From Paenibacillus rhizophilus (GTDB lineage Bacteria; Bacillota; Bacilli; Paenibacillales; Paenibacillaceae): DNA of 64,000 nt. Position 1 is the stretch's first letter, and each line of letters starts with the position of its first letter. The notes under the pieces were generated by a model. The model was not told the DNA's origin and did not search any database. It saw only the letters and a program-made list of their open reading frames with translations. Location: the NCBI RefSeq assembly GCF_003854965.1, contig NZ_RQPI01000001.1, positions 496,001 through 560,000 on the forward strand, given 5' to 3'. Positions 46,448 to 54,123 of this stretch are shown one piece after another. Both the position numbers and the translations under genes were made by a program.

Positions 46448-46843
46448 ATGACTCAAAAGAAATACAATATTCCGGTGGAAGCGACCCTTGAAATCATTGG
46501 AGGCAAGTGGAAATGTGTCATTCTGTGCCATCTTACGCACGGTAAGAGACGGACGAGTGACCTAAAGCGCCTAATGCCCGCAATCACGCAAAAAATGCTG
46601 ACCCAGCAGCTCAGAGAACTGGAAGAACACGGTATCGTGAACCGGATCTGCTACAATCAAATTCCTCCCAAAGTGGAATATGAGCTGAGCGAGTACGGCT
46701 GGAGCCTGAAGTCGATCCTGGATTCCCTGTGCGCATGGGGGGAAACACATATTATTAAAGAGTACGGCGACAAATTCGCTGTGCTGGAAGATAATATTTT
46801 GAACAAGAACAGTATGGTTAAGGACAACCAGCCTGTTGGCTGA
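46448..46843 (+). CDS. HxlR family regulator
   Basis: 131 residues from ATG 46448 (TGGAGGCGG). VEATLEIIGGKWKCVILCHLTHGKRRTSDLKRLMPAITQKMLTQQLRELEEHGIVNR is the classic HxlR winged helix. Two cysteines (WKCVIL, NRICYN) leave redox or electrophile sensing (YodB/HypR style) possible. Divergent from the MFS gene, with two palindromes between them. Ends in a terminator at 46908-46932. Confidence 0.93.
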   Translation: MTQKKYNIPVEATLEIIGGKWKCVILCHLTHGKRRTSDLKRLMPAITQKMLTQQLRELEEHGIVNRICYNQIPPKVEYELSEYGWSLKSILDSLCAWGETHIIKEYGDKFAVLEDNILNKNSMVKDNQPVG

Positions 46844-46907
46844 TCCGAGTCAGCAGGGGAGTGTTATGCCGCGTTTTTAGATCGTGAAGCTTGAAATCGC
46901 CAATCTG

Positions 46908-46932
46908 GCCGTCCATGGGGACGGCTTTTTCT
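46908..46932 (+). terminator. Terminator of the HxlR-type gene
   Basis: GCCGTCC-atgg-GGACGGC followed by TTTTTCTT. Confidence 0.88.
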
Positions 46933-46977
46933 TATTCACCGCAACGGGTTCAAATCGGTTCCAGCAGTACAATTTAC

Positions 46978-47012
46978 AACATTCAACAATGTGAAAAATT
47001 CAGAATAGAATA
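46978..47012 (+). repeat. Dispersed repeat, copy C
   Basis: AACATTCAACAATGTG then AAAAATTCAGAATAGAATA; diverged copy of the element at 38287 and 44977. Confidence 0.65.
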
Positions 47013-47038
47013 GCAGCGTCATTAGTTCCGAATGTCAT

Positions 47039-47066
47039 AAGTTACATAACAAATATTATGTTAACT
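47039..47066 (+). repeat. dif-like Xer recombination site, copy 3
   Basis: Left arm AAGTTACATAA, centre CAAATA, right arm TTATGTTAACT. The arms are near-perfect inverted repeats of each other, the best of the three sites. Same orientation as copy 2, 2161 bases away. Confidence 0.6.
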
Positions 47067-47132
47067 AATGAAAGTTTGCATGCCAATCCTTTTTAAAGCG
47101 GCTTCACGTTATGATCAACTTTCTAATTATTA

Positions 47133-47167
47133 TATTTCATCATATGAAAAATTCATAATAGAAAACA
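47133..47167 (+). repeat. Dispersed repeat, copy D
   Basis: TATTTCATCATATG then AAAAATTCATAATAGAAAACA; the most diverged copy, 67 bases after dif-like site 3. Confidence 0.6.
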
Positions 47168-47240
47168 ACAAATCAATCCTCTTCCTTGTCACATTACACT
47201 AATCCAACCATTCAACTCTCCAACAAAACTCTCAAAACAG

Positions 47241-47263
47241 AAAAAGGGCGCCGGCAGGCACCC
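47241..47263 (-). terminator. Terminator of the second MFS gene
   Basis: On the minus strand GGGTGCC-TGCC-GGCGCCC (one wobble) followed by TTTTT; 50 bases beyond the MFS stop. Confidence 0.8.
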
Positions 47264-47312
47264 TTCATAACCGATTATTTTGCAAAATGCAGAAATACTT
47301 TTCTGTCTACTG

Positions 47313-48563
47313 TCAGACCACTTTTTCATTTCTTTCCATATGGCGGATGTCAAAAGATCGTTCACGTGCAGACAGACGGCGGTGAGCGGTCAGCAAAAAA
47401 GGCAGACCGAGCGCGGTCGACAGCGCAAGTGGGATGAACAGGGGAAGTCCGTGTTCCGCACCCAATTGGTCAAGCAGCAGGCCTCCGAAAATCGGCGCAA
47501 TGACGCTGCCTATACCGTTAAAGCCGATCGTGCCGAAGTAAGTTCCTTTCCATTCCGGTTTGGCGACCCGGTCGATCAGCATGTCCATCATCGTGAACAG
47601 CATCACTTCGCCAATCGTGAACAGCACGACGCCGAACATCAGCAGCGGCAGACCGCTGGCCAATCCGAACAGAACCAAGGATACTGAGACGCACACATTG
47701 CCGAGGATCAGAGGAATGACCGGCGGAAAGTTTCGGAATGTCCGAACAACGGGATACTGGACGACGAGCACGGTGATTGCATTTAGCGACAGCATGTAGG
47801 AGAAGGCCTCACCGCCGTTCGCAAAATGCGTGTTAAGCGCCAAATACTGCGCCAGTGTCGAGCTGAAATGGCCGTAACCCAGCACGCAAAAGATGGTGCC
47901 GAGCAGGATCGGCAGAAACACACGGTCCCGTCCCGTTACGGCGAGCGCTTCGCGCAGCCGTGGCGCCTGAGACGTGGAAGGCGCTGGCAGATTCTTGCCA
48001 TGAACGGCGAATTGCAGGACGAGCACGAACCCGTAGGCGATATAAACGATGGCGGCGATCAGGAACGGAAAGGTCGACTGTGCCGAACCAAGCTGCAGGC
48101 CAATGATCGGACCGAAGACGACTCCGAGATTGACAGCGGCGTAACGCAGATTGAAGACAAGCAGCTTATGTTCTCCGGGCGTAATATCGGACAGCAGAGC
48201 CCGCGAGGTCGGTTCGAAGACGGCGCGGCATAATCCATTCAGCGTATTGACAATCAGGAACACCCACAGATGGCCAGCCAAGGCAAAGCCCACGAACACC
48301 GCGGCCCAGCTGAAAATGGACACGAGCATTACTTTTTTGCGCCCGATAATATCCGAAATGTAGCCGCCATAGAATGATACCGAGACTCCGGCAAGCGAAC
48401 TAACCGCAATCGTAAGGCCGGTCTGCGTTGGCGTTGCGCCCAGTACTTTTGTCAGATAGATGGACAGAAAGGGAATGCTCATAGAGGTTACCAGCCTGCC
48501 GAACATGGTGCCGACGATGATGGTCCATGCCAGAGGATGAATATGGTGTAACGTTTGTTTCAT
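47313..48563 (-). CDS. MFS transporter
   Basis: 416 residues from ATG 48563 (GAAGGAGAAACCC); the longer open frame upstream is not MFS-like. Twelve hydrophobic segments. GGYISDIIGRKKVML is motif A, FEPTSRALLSDITPGEHKLLVFNLRYAAVNLGVVFGPIIG the TM4-5 region, and the motif repeats at LIDRVAKPEWKG. Resembles YttB/MdtH-type drug or sugar exporters. Divergent from an SgrR-type regulator, recalling the setA / sgrR pairing of enteric bacteria. Confidence 0.88.
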   Translation of the reverse strand: MKQTLHHIHPLAWTIIVGTMFGRLVTSMSIPFLSIYLTKVLGATPTQTGLTIAVSSLAGVSVSFYGGYISDIIGRKKVMLVSIFSWAAVFVGFALAGHLWVFLIVNTLNGLCRAVFEPTSRALLSDITPGEHKLLVFNLRYAAVNLGVVFGPIIGLQLGSAQSTFPFLIAAIVYIAYGFVLVLQFAVHGKNLPAPSTSQAPRLREALAVTGRDRVFLPILLGTIFCVLGYGHFSSTLAQYLALNTHFANGGEAFSYMLSLNAITVLVVQYPVVRTFRNFPPVIPLILGNVCVSVSLVLFGLASGLPLLMFGVVLFTIGEVMLFTMMDMLIDRVAKPEWKGTYFGTIGFNGIGSVIAPIFGGLLLDQLGAEHGLPLFIPLALSTALGLPFLLTAHRRLSARERSFDIRHMERNEKVV

Positions 48564-48690
48564 GGGTTTCTCCTTCAAGGCTTTAGTATTGTCATCCAAT
48601 AGAGGATATAGATATAATTGTAATATTAAAAAGGGGAAGGAAAAGTGAAATCTTACATGAGATGATTTCACCTTTAAAGGAGTGAGGTAG

Positions 48691-50484
48691 GTGGAACTAA
48701 GCGACACCCATTTTATTCGGTTGGCAGCTGCTTTGCAATCTTCCGGAAGACCGGAGGAGCCGGTTCGCGTGACGATTGAGCAATTGTCCGGTTTGCTCTG
48801 CTGCACACCCCGCAACGTAAAGTTCATTCTGCGGCGGTTGGAGGAGAAAGCGCTGATATCGTGGAAGCCGGGCAGGGGAAGAGGACATGCCTCGTCGCTG
48901 GCTTTTTTGCGGAGTACGGAAGACATACTGGAAGAGACCTTTCAGGAGCTGCTTGCCCAAGGGAAAATAAAAGAAGCGATCGAGCTGATCAGCGCACCCG
49001 AGGTAAGCAATCTCCTAAGAGAAAGGCTGTGGACCGAACTTAACCGGCAGATGGGCTTTCACAGCGAGCCGGAGACGCCGTCGGGGCAGGACGTACTGCG
49101 TATGATGCGGAACCGCAATTTGGAGAGACTGGACCCGGCATTTGTATTTACGGCATTTGAAGCGTACATAATTGGACAAGTCTGCGATACGCTGGTGAGC
49201 TACGATGCCGCTAGCGGGAAATTCCTTCCGGGGCTTGCCCATACATGGGAGCACAGCCGAGACTACACCCGTTGGACCTTTTACTTGCGGAAAGGAGTCC
49301 GTTTTCATCATGGGAAGATGATGGCGGCGGATGATGTCAAATATACGTTTGAAAGGCTGTTTCAGGTGGAAAGTCATTCCCTGTGGCAATACCGGGATAT
49401 TACGGAAGTGAAGACAGAGGGAGAATATGCGATTTCTTTTTGTCTTAGCCGTCCAAACTTGTTCTTTTTGCATCTGATCGGAAGCCTGTACATGTCCGTT
49501 CTGCCCAGCGACATTGTTTTTTCAGGAATTCCGGTCGGTACCGGTCCTTTTCGTGTCGCCAACCTTAACGAAGATGTACTGACGCTTACCGCATTCGACA
49601 GCTATTACGGCATTCGGCCGCTGTTGGACAAAGTGGAGATCTGGTTCCTTCCGGACAAAACGGGCAGCGACCGCCATTACGAGCTTACCGGCGGGGATAC
49701 CGATGAGATTATGCCTTGGAACCAATATAACAGCAGCATCGACTACCCGGCGCTCGGCTGCCGGTATATCGTGTTCAATTTGCGGAGGGAAGGGGTCCAA
49801 CACCGAAAAGAGATCCGCGAAGCTCTGCGCATTGCATATGACCGGGTTGCCTTGATTCGTGAACTGGGGGGAAGCCGCTATACGCCAGCGGACAGCTTAT
49901 TGCCCTGGATCAGCAAAGAGCGGCTGGTAAAGGAAGGACAGCTAGAGGAAGCAGAGGAACTTCTGCGCAAAGCGGGATATGCCGGAGAGCCGATTCAGCT
50001 GGCTTATCCGCCCAAGAAGGAGGAAAGCGAGGAAGCCGAATGGCTGCAGAAGCGGTGCCGCGCGGTCGGCCTCAATCTCGTGTTGCATCCGCTGCAACCC
50101 GGCAGGTACGCGGAGGAATTTTTGCAGAATGCCGATCTGCTCATCGGGGAGGAGGTGCTGGAAGATGACTGGGAATGGGGGATGATGAACTTTTATAAAA
50201 ACCGGCGGAATTATCTCCACTTTCTGTTTAATCCTCCAGAGAACGAGCTTCTGGACCGGGAAACGGATAACATTTTTCAACTTTCCAAACCGGAACGGGT
50301 CTCCTGCCTGCTTCAAGCGGAACAGCTTGCCCGGGACAACTTCTGGATTCTCCACGGCTGCCATCTGAATAAGAGAGCGAAGCTCAGCCAGAGTCTGCTC
50401 GGTCTGCATACCGGCTCGTTCGGGTTTTTGGATATTTCCAAGCTGTGGGTGAAGAGCGGGGAGGAGAAAGATTTGCAGGCTTAA
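48691..50484 (+). CDS. SgrR-family regulator with a solute-binding domain
   Basis: 597 residues from GTG 48691 (AAAGGAGTGAGG). The N-terminal SgrR-type winged helix (about 1-115) contains VTIEQLSGLLCCTPRNVKFILRRLEEKALISWKPGRGRGHASSLAF; the C-terminal part is a family-5 (oligopeptide/dipeptide-type) binding domain: FEAYIIGQVCDTLVSYD, GLAHTWEHSRDYTRWTFYLRKGVRFHHGKMMAADDVKYTFERL, GTGPFRV. In E. coli, SgrR senses sugar-phosphate stress and adjoins the efflux gene setA; here too it faces an MFS gene. The inducer is unknown. Confidence 0.88.
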   Translation: MELSDTHFIRLAAALQSSGRPEEPVRVTIEQLSGLLCCTPRNVKFILRRLEEKALISWKPGRGRGHASSLAFLRSTEDILEETFQELLAQGKIKEAIELISAPEVSNLLRERLWTELNRQMGFHSEPETPSGQDVLRMMRNRNLERLDPAFVFTAFEAYIIGQVCDTLVSYDAASGKFLPGLAHTWEHSRDYTRWTFYLRKGVRFHHGKMMAADDVKYTFERLFQVESHSLWQYRDITEVKTEGEYAISFCLSRPNLFFLHLIGSLYMSVLPSDIVFSGIPVGTGPFRVANLNEDVLTLTAFDSYYGIRPLLDKVEIWFLPDKTGSDRHYELTGGDTDEIMPWNQYNSSIDYPALGCRYIVFNLRREGVQHRKEIREALRIAYDRVALIRELGGSRYTPADSLLPWISKERLVKEGQLEEAEELLRKAGYAGEPIQLAYPPKKEESEEAEWLQKRCRAVGLNLVLHPLQPGRYAEEFLQNADLLIGEEVLEDDWEWGMMNFYKNRRNYLHFLFNPPENELLDRETDNIFQLSKPERVSCLLQAEQLARDNFWILHGCHLNKRAKLSQSLLGLHTGSFGFLDISKLWVKSGEEKDLQA

Positions 50485-50532
50485 AATGGTAGACAGTGGG
50501 CGGCTTTAAGCTGAAGGGCAGATAGTTTCAGG

Positions 50533-50606
50533 ACTTCGCGAATACTTCATGTAACGGCTTAATTGCGAATTTCGTAGATAAGACGTTAGGCGTAATTCTC
50601 GAAAGT
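50533..50606. repeat. Long imperfect palindrome at the left edge of the AT-rich island
   Basis: Outer arms TTCGCGAATAC / GTAATTCTCGAA and inner arms TAACGGCTTA / TAAGACGTTA (one mismatch), with unpaired bases between them and a loop of about 17 bases. The right part ends CGTTAGGC, matching the attC-type GTTRRRY. Base composition drops sharply to AT-rich right after it. Confidence 0.6.
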
Positions 50607-50738
50607 GGGAAAAAATTATAATTATAAAAAAATTTAAATACACAAAAATTAACTTATATTACAAAGTATTTTATTTAATTCCATCGGATTAAATTATATG
50701 TTATATTTTGTTTGAAATAATAAAAGGGTGGGGATTTT

Positions 50739-52283
50739 TTGCCAATTTTGGATTGGATAGATATAGGGAAAGTTGCAGCAGAGAGGGATGAAGAATTGCA
50801 GAATTATTTCTATGATGCTGGAATATCCAAACAGATCGTAGATAATCCCAACATTTTCTTAATGTTAGGTCGTAAGGGGGCAGGTAAAACAGCCGTTTTT
50901 CTGCATCTTTCAAGAAAACCTGATATTTTTAATGAAAACGATATAGTACTTTCTTTATCACTTACAAATTATAGTTGGAATGCTCATGGGTTACTTAAAC
51001 GGGATGAAAAGGCAGATTCTTTAAGTTATAGAGATTCGTGGAGATTTGTTATATTGGTTGAATCTTTAAATGGCTTATCCAATTACTTTGAAGAGAAAGG
51101 GGAAAGGCCACCAACGGAGATACGGGACGCGATGAAATTATTAGAAAAACTCTTTGCGAAACCAGTTCCCACATGGACAGATATATTGGGTGAGAAATTG
51201 TATAAATTATCAACTCTTAGATTACCCTCAGGGGGCTTATCTCCCGAAGCAGAACTTTCGCTTGATGGTGGGGAAATTACATTTGAAGATGTAAGGGGAA
51301 ATGCATCACTTAGAAACTCGCTTTCGCACAATATGGATAGTCTAACTAATTATCTAGAAACAAAGCTATATGCTGGAATACAGAATAAACGTATTTTTAT
51401 ATTATTTGATCGTCTCGATGAAGCTTGGGATTCAACATCCCTTGATGTTTGTAAGCACATAAACATTGGTTTAATTCAAGCATCGGATTATATTTCACAA
51501 AAATTTGAAGGGAAATTGCGACCAGTTGCATTTCTTCGCGAAGATATATTTGAGACTCTCTCAATTAATGATAAAAACAAGCTAAAGGAAGATTGTGGAT
51601 CGTTATTGAAGTGGGATAGAGAATCACTTCAAAAAATGCTATTATATCGATTAAACTATTTCGCAAGGAGGTATGGAATAGAGGAAATTACCGATTTGAA
51701 TGATCTTTTTGATAGGAAGGAAATTCGTAATAGAGCCACTCCAGTTTCATATATTAATCGATGTACATTTATGAGACCACGCGATGTTATTTGTTTCTAT
51801 AAGAAAATTATTGATAATATGAAGGATGAAAAATTAGCACTTGAGGCTGAATTGCCGGACTCCGAAGACTATAAAAAAATATGTTTAACAGAGGTTCTAT
51901 ATTCTGATGTAATCTATTCTGCGGAAGCATCTTTTAGTGACTGGTTAAAGGATGAATTGAAAGATGAATGGGAGACACAGAAACCTGAGATAAATATTTA
52001 CCTTAACACAATAACTAACATGGGTAAAACATTAATAACAAAAGAAGAGTTGAAAACAAATCTTGAACAAACTATGGGTCAGATAGACCCTGCAACAATA
52101 CGAGAAATAATGTCATTTTTATTTGAAGTATCAGTTATTGGCTTTAAAGTCGGAGGTTCCAATATTTGGAGATTTAAATCAACAATGCCTTCCCAAGGAT
52201 TTAATGAAGCAGATATCTATAGAGTTAACTTTGGATTAACTAAATCCCTTGGACTAACAGAAACATATCAGGCAGAACAATAA
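50739..52283 (+). CDS. P-loop ATPase, Sll1717 family
   Basis: 514 residues from TTG 50739 (GGGTGGGG six bases upstream). Walker A in NIFLMLGRKGAGKTAVF (about residue 45) and Walker B-like IFILFDRLDEAWD (about 225); DWIDIGKVAAERDEELQNYF is the usual opening. The C-terminal half is helical with a possible winged-helix end. The GRKGAGKTA form marks a family of stand-alone bacterial ATPases often found in genomic islands; a defence or stress role is an inference. Codon use is far more AT-rich than in neighbouring genes, pointing to transfer. It is bounded by two large palindromes. Confidence 0.75.
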   Translation: MPILDWIDIGKVAAERDEELQNYFYDAGISKQIVDNPNIFLMLGRKGAGKTAVFLHLSRKPDIFNENDIVLSLSLTNYSWNAHGLLKRDEKADSLSYRDSWRFVILVESLNGLSNYFEEKGERPPTEIRDAMKLLEKLFAKPVPTWTDILGEKLYKLSTLRLPSGGLSPEAELSLDGGEITFEDVRGNASLRNSLSHNMDSLTNYLETKLYAGIQNKRIFILFDRLDEAWDSTSLDVCKHINIGLIQASDYISQKFEGKLRPVAFLREDIFETLSINDKNKLKEDCGSLLKWDRESLQKMLLYRLNYFARRYGIEEITDLNDLFDRKEIRNRATPVSYINRCTFMRPRDVICFYKKIIDNMKDEKLALEAELPDSEDYKKICLTEVLYSDVIYSAEASFSDWLKDELKDEWETQKPEINIYLNTITNMGKTLITKEELKTNLEQTMGQIDPATIREIMSFLFEVSVIGFKVGGSNIWRFKSTMPSQGFNEADIYRVNFGLTKSLGLTETYQAEQ

Positions 52284-52291
52284 AAATACTA

Positions 52292-52322
52292 AAAAAGCAG
52301 ACATGTATTGTCTGTTTTTTTA
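52292..52322 (+). terminator. Terminator of the Sll1717-type gene
   Basis: AAAAAGCAGACA-tgtat-TGTCTGTTTTTTT. Confidence 0.85.
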
Positions 52323-52360
52323 GTAAAACTTTTAGCATATCCAAGGAAGTCGAGAAGTAC

Positions 52361-52531
52361 GCCTAACATTGCATTCAACGCAGCGGGCCGGCAAGCCGAA
52401 CCTTGGTCCGAAAGAGGAATTTCGAGGAAGTGGCTTCTCCGGACACATTCAATTGGCTAAGTGGCGGAGCCACCCGATACTTACGTACATTAAGCCGCTT
52501 GAACGTCGTGAATGCGGAAAACGTTATCGGA
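52361..52531. repeat. Structured palindromic element 1 (attC-like)
   Basis: Starts GCCTAACATTGCATTCAACG and ends GTGAATGCGGAAAACGTTAT. The ends are imperfect inverted repeats: TAAC plus CATTCA(C)G on the left, against the complement of CGTGAATG plus GTTA on the right, with extra bases that would bulge. The interior has further hairpins (GTGGC-ggag-GCCAC at 52461-52473). It is GC-richer than the AT-rich genes on both sides and stops 23 bases before the next start codon. Shares both end sequences with element 2. Confidence 0.7.
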
Positions 52532-52553
52532 AATTAGGGAAGGAGAAAGGGTA

Positions 52554-53522
52554 ATGGATCCAATTACAGATGGGAATATTATCTTTCAAAATATACTTAA
52601 AGAGTTATCAAATAAAAAGGTCACAAGGTCTATAGAGGACCTAGAAATATTGTTAAATGGTCTCAAGGTTGATGCAAAAGGAAAGATAATTTTAGATTTT
52701 ATGGATAGTGGAAATTGGGATATGATTGCCGGCTTTAACATAGACAAGAAGTCCAATACTGTCCAAATTCATTGGCATGACTTTAGGGGTAAAAACAATG
52801 AAGACGATATGGTAAGGTTGGTATTTCCGGCGGAATTATACTCATTATTTTTCCATTTTCAGTCAATAAAAATAATAGAGTCTTCGTCATTTCCTGCTTT
52901 TCTTATCCAAGGATATGCGTTAAGTGATAAAGAAGTTAGAAAATATTTATCAACTGATGCTGAAGAATTTGAACTTGAAGATAAGAATAACTTTTCAAAA
53001 AATGCCTATCGCAAAATAAATGGTAGATGGCAAGCGATAAAAGTGCTTAACACCCCAATACATTCAATGCTAATACTCCCAAAGAATAGCGGTCTTGACG
53101 TAAGTCATTCTAAAGAAATTCTATTTGCGTTTAATTTGGACGAATGCCTGAAAAGATTGGAAGCAATTAAAGAAGAAGTAGAAAATATTGATGATTCAGA
53201 TGTAGACCAAATATGTGAGAAGGCTAATACTTTAAGGCGAATATTTGAAAACAGTCTTAAGATAGAACTGTGTTACCGGAATATTACTATGAATAAAGGA
53301 TACTCTCAGTTATTACTTGGAGATTTAATTGCAAAGGTAAAGAGTTTTTATGATGATAAATTCCAGGTCATATTTAGTAAGATGGTGTCCCTTTCGAATG
53401 AGTTGTCACATGATAGCGGTAAACCAATAAACCGAGCAAAAGTATATTTGCTATATGCTATGGTACTTCTTTATATCGAATTTCTGAAGTCGACTATAAA
53501 ATTATATCCTCATGGCCATTAA
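52554..53522 (+). CDS. Unknown protein with a possible HEPN-like C-terminal domain
   Basis: 322 residues from ATG 52554 (AAGGAGAAAGGG just upstream). I do not recognise the N-terminal two thirds (MDPITDGNIIFQNILKELS..., with WHDFRG and a beta-rich part). The last 100 residues are helical: CEKANTLRRIFENSLKIELCYRN, then GDLIAKVKSFYDD, then LSNELSHDSGKPINRAKVYLLYAMVLLYIEFLKS. The R...N-x3-H arrangement (RRIFENSL, NELSHDSG) recalls HEPN-type or RloC/AbiV-type helical domains, but this is only a resemblance. AT-rich, so probably acquired. It has no promoter of its own that I can see and is enclosed between elements 1 and 2. Confidence 0.7.
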   Translation: MDPITDGNIIFQNILKELSNKKVTRSIEDLEILLNGLKVDAKGKIILDFMDSGNWDMIAGFNIDKKSNTVQIHWHDFRGKNNEDDMVRLVFPAELYSLFFHFQSIKIIESSSFPAFLIQGYALSDKEVRKYLSTDAEEFELEDKNNFSKNAYRKINGRWQAIKVLNTPIHSMLILPKNSGLDVSHSKEILFAFNLDECLKRLEAIKEEVENIDDSDVDQICEKANTLRRIFENSLKIELCYRNITMNKGYSQLLLGDLIAKVKSFYDDKFQVIFSKMVSLSNELSHDSGKPINRAKVYLLYAMVLLYIEFLKSTIKLYPHGH

Positions 53523-53551
53523 TAGCGAGTTTTTCAAAGGAACCCTAACTT

Positions 53552-53699
53552 CTGATAACATCGTATTCACGCTGCGAAGCCTTACGGCTACGTGGTCCGC
53601 CTGAGGCAATTCGGGGCGGAGAACCCTGCGAACCTAACCGCATGCGGCTGCCCCCTTGAGCTTAAGGTTTCGCGTTTGTGAATGCGAAAACGTTATAAG
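53552..53699. repeat. Structured palindromic element 2 (attC-like)
   Basis: Starts TGATAACATCGTATTCACGC and ends TTGTGAATGCGAAAACGTTA. Left arm ATAAC-TCGTATTCAC-GCGAAGCCTTA pairs with the complement of the right end (ATAAC-TCGCATTCAC-GCGAAACCTTA), with bulged bases in between; inner hairpins AGCCTTACGGCT, CCGCC...GGCGG and CCGCATGCGG. Related to element 1 at both ends, so these are two copies of one element family. Confidence 0.75.
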
Positions 53700-53999
53700 A
53701 AATCGGTGAAAAAAAATTATTGGAAAAAATGTATGTATGTTAAATTTAGATGGTGTGTAACGGAAGTAACCAAACCACATGAGTTAATGTACAGGACAGC
53801 TCTTGAAGAACTGAATTTGTCCCCAAGTGAAGTCTTGTTCATTGATGATAGCATTAAGAATTGTGATGGAGCCGAGAAACTTGGAATTCGATCTTTCGTA
53901 TTATGCAGAGACTGGAAGCCATACTTCTATAATAAAATAACATGCAAAAAACATCCTGTTGTGAGAAACTTATACGATGTCATCAAGAGTTTATACTAA
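53682..53999 (+). pseudogene. HAD-type hydrolase fragment lacking its N-terminal half
   Basis: Directly after element 2 an open frame continues with TKPHELMYRTALEELNLSPSEVLFIDDSIKNCDGAEKLGIRSF, which is the C-terminal part (motifs III and IV) of a HAD-IA hydrolase, to a stop at 53999. Motif I (DxDxT) and the cap are absent, and the first 30 or so codons are low-quality Lys-rich sequence arising partly from the element. So this is the tail of a gene whose front was lost at or near the element boundary. Confidence 0.75.
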
Positions 54000-54001
54000 A
54001 G

Positions 54002-54029
54002 AATTGCCATGTTACGTTAACGGGCAATT
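54002..54029. other. Hairpin after the HAD fragment
   Basis: AATTGCC / GGCAATT with a loop containing GTTACGTTAAC. A possible remnant of a boundary element or a terminator; there is no T tract. Confidence 0.4.
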
Positions 54030-54048
54030 TCGTTGAATTAAGCCTAAT

Positions 54049-54090
54049 AAAAAAGACCAGGAAAAATCCATCATCTCCCGGTCTTTTTCT
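54049..54090. terminator. Terminator of the isochorismatase-family gene
   Basis: AAAAGACC / GGTCTTTT stem with extra GG/CC pairs; A and T tracts on both sides. Confidence 0.8.
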
Positions 54091-54123
54091 TAATCAATCT
54101 TGTCTATGAATGGCCACCTTATT

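Larger units (their letters stand above)
46844..47312. other. 469-base non-coding stretch rich in repeats
   Basis: Holds, in order, the hxlR terminator, repeat C (46978), dif-like site 3 (47039), repeat D (47133) and the terminator of the next minus-strand gene (47241). No convincing open frame. Confidence 0.7.

Noticed and set aside
52361-52531. Element 1 as a CRISPR or retron-type RNA
   Set aside because: No regularly spaced repeats, and no cas or reverse transcriptase gene nearby; two related palindromes bounding genes fit a recombination site better.
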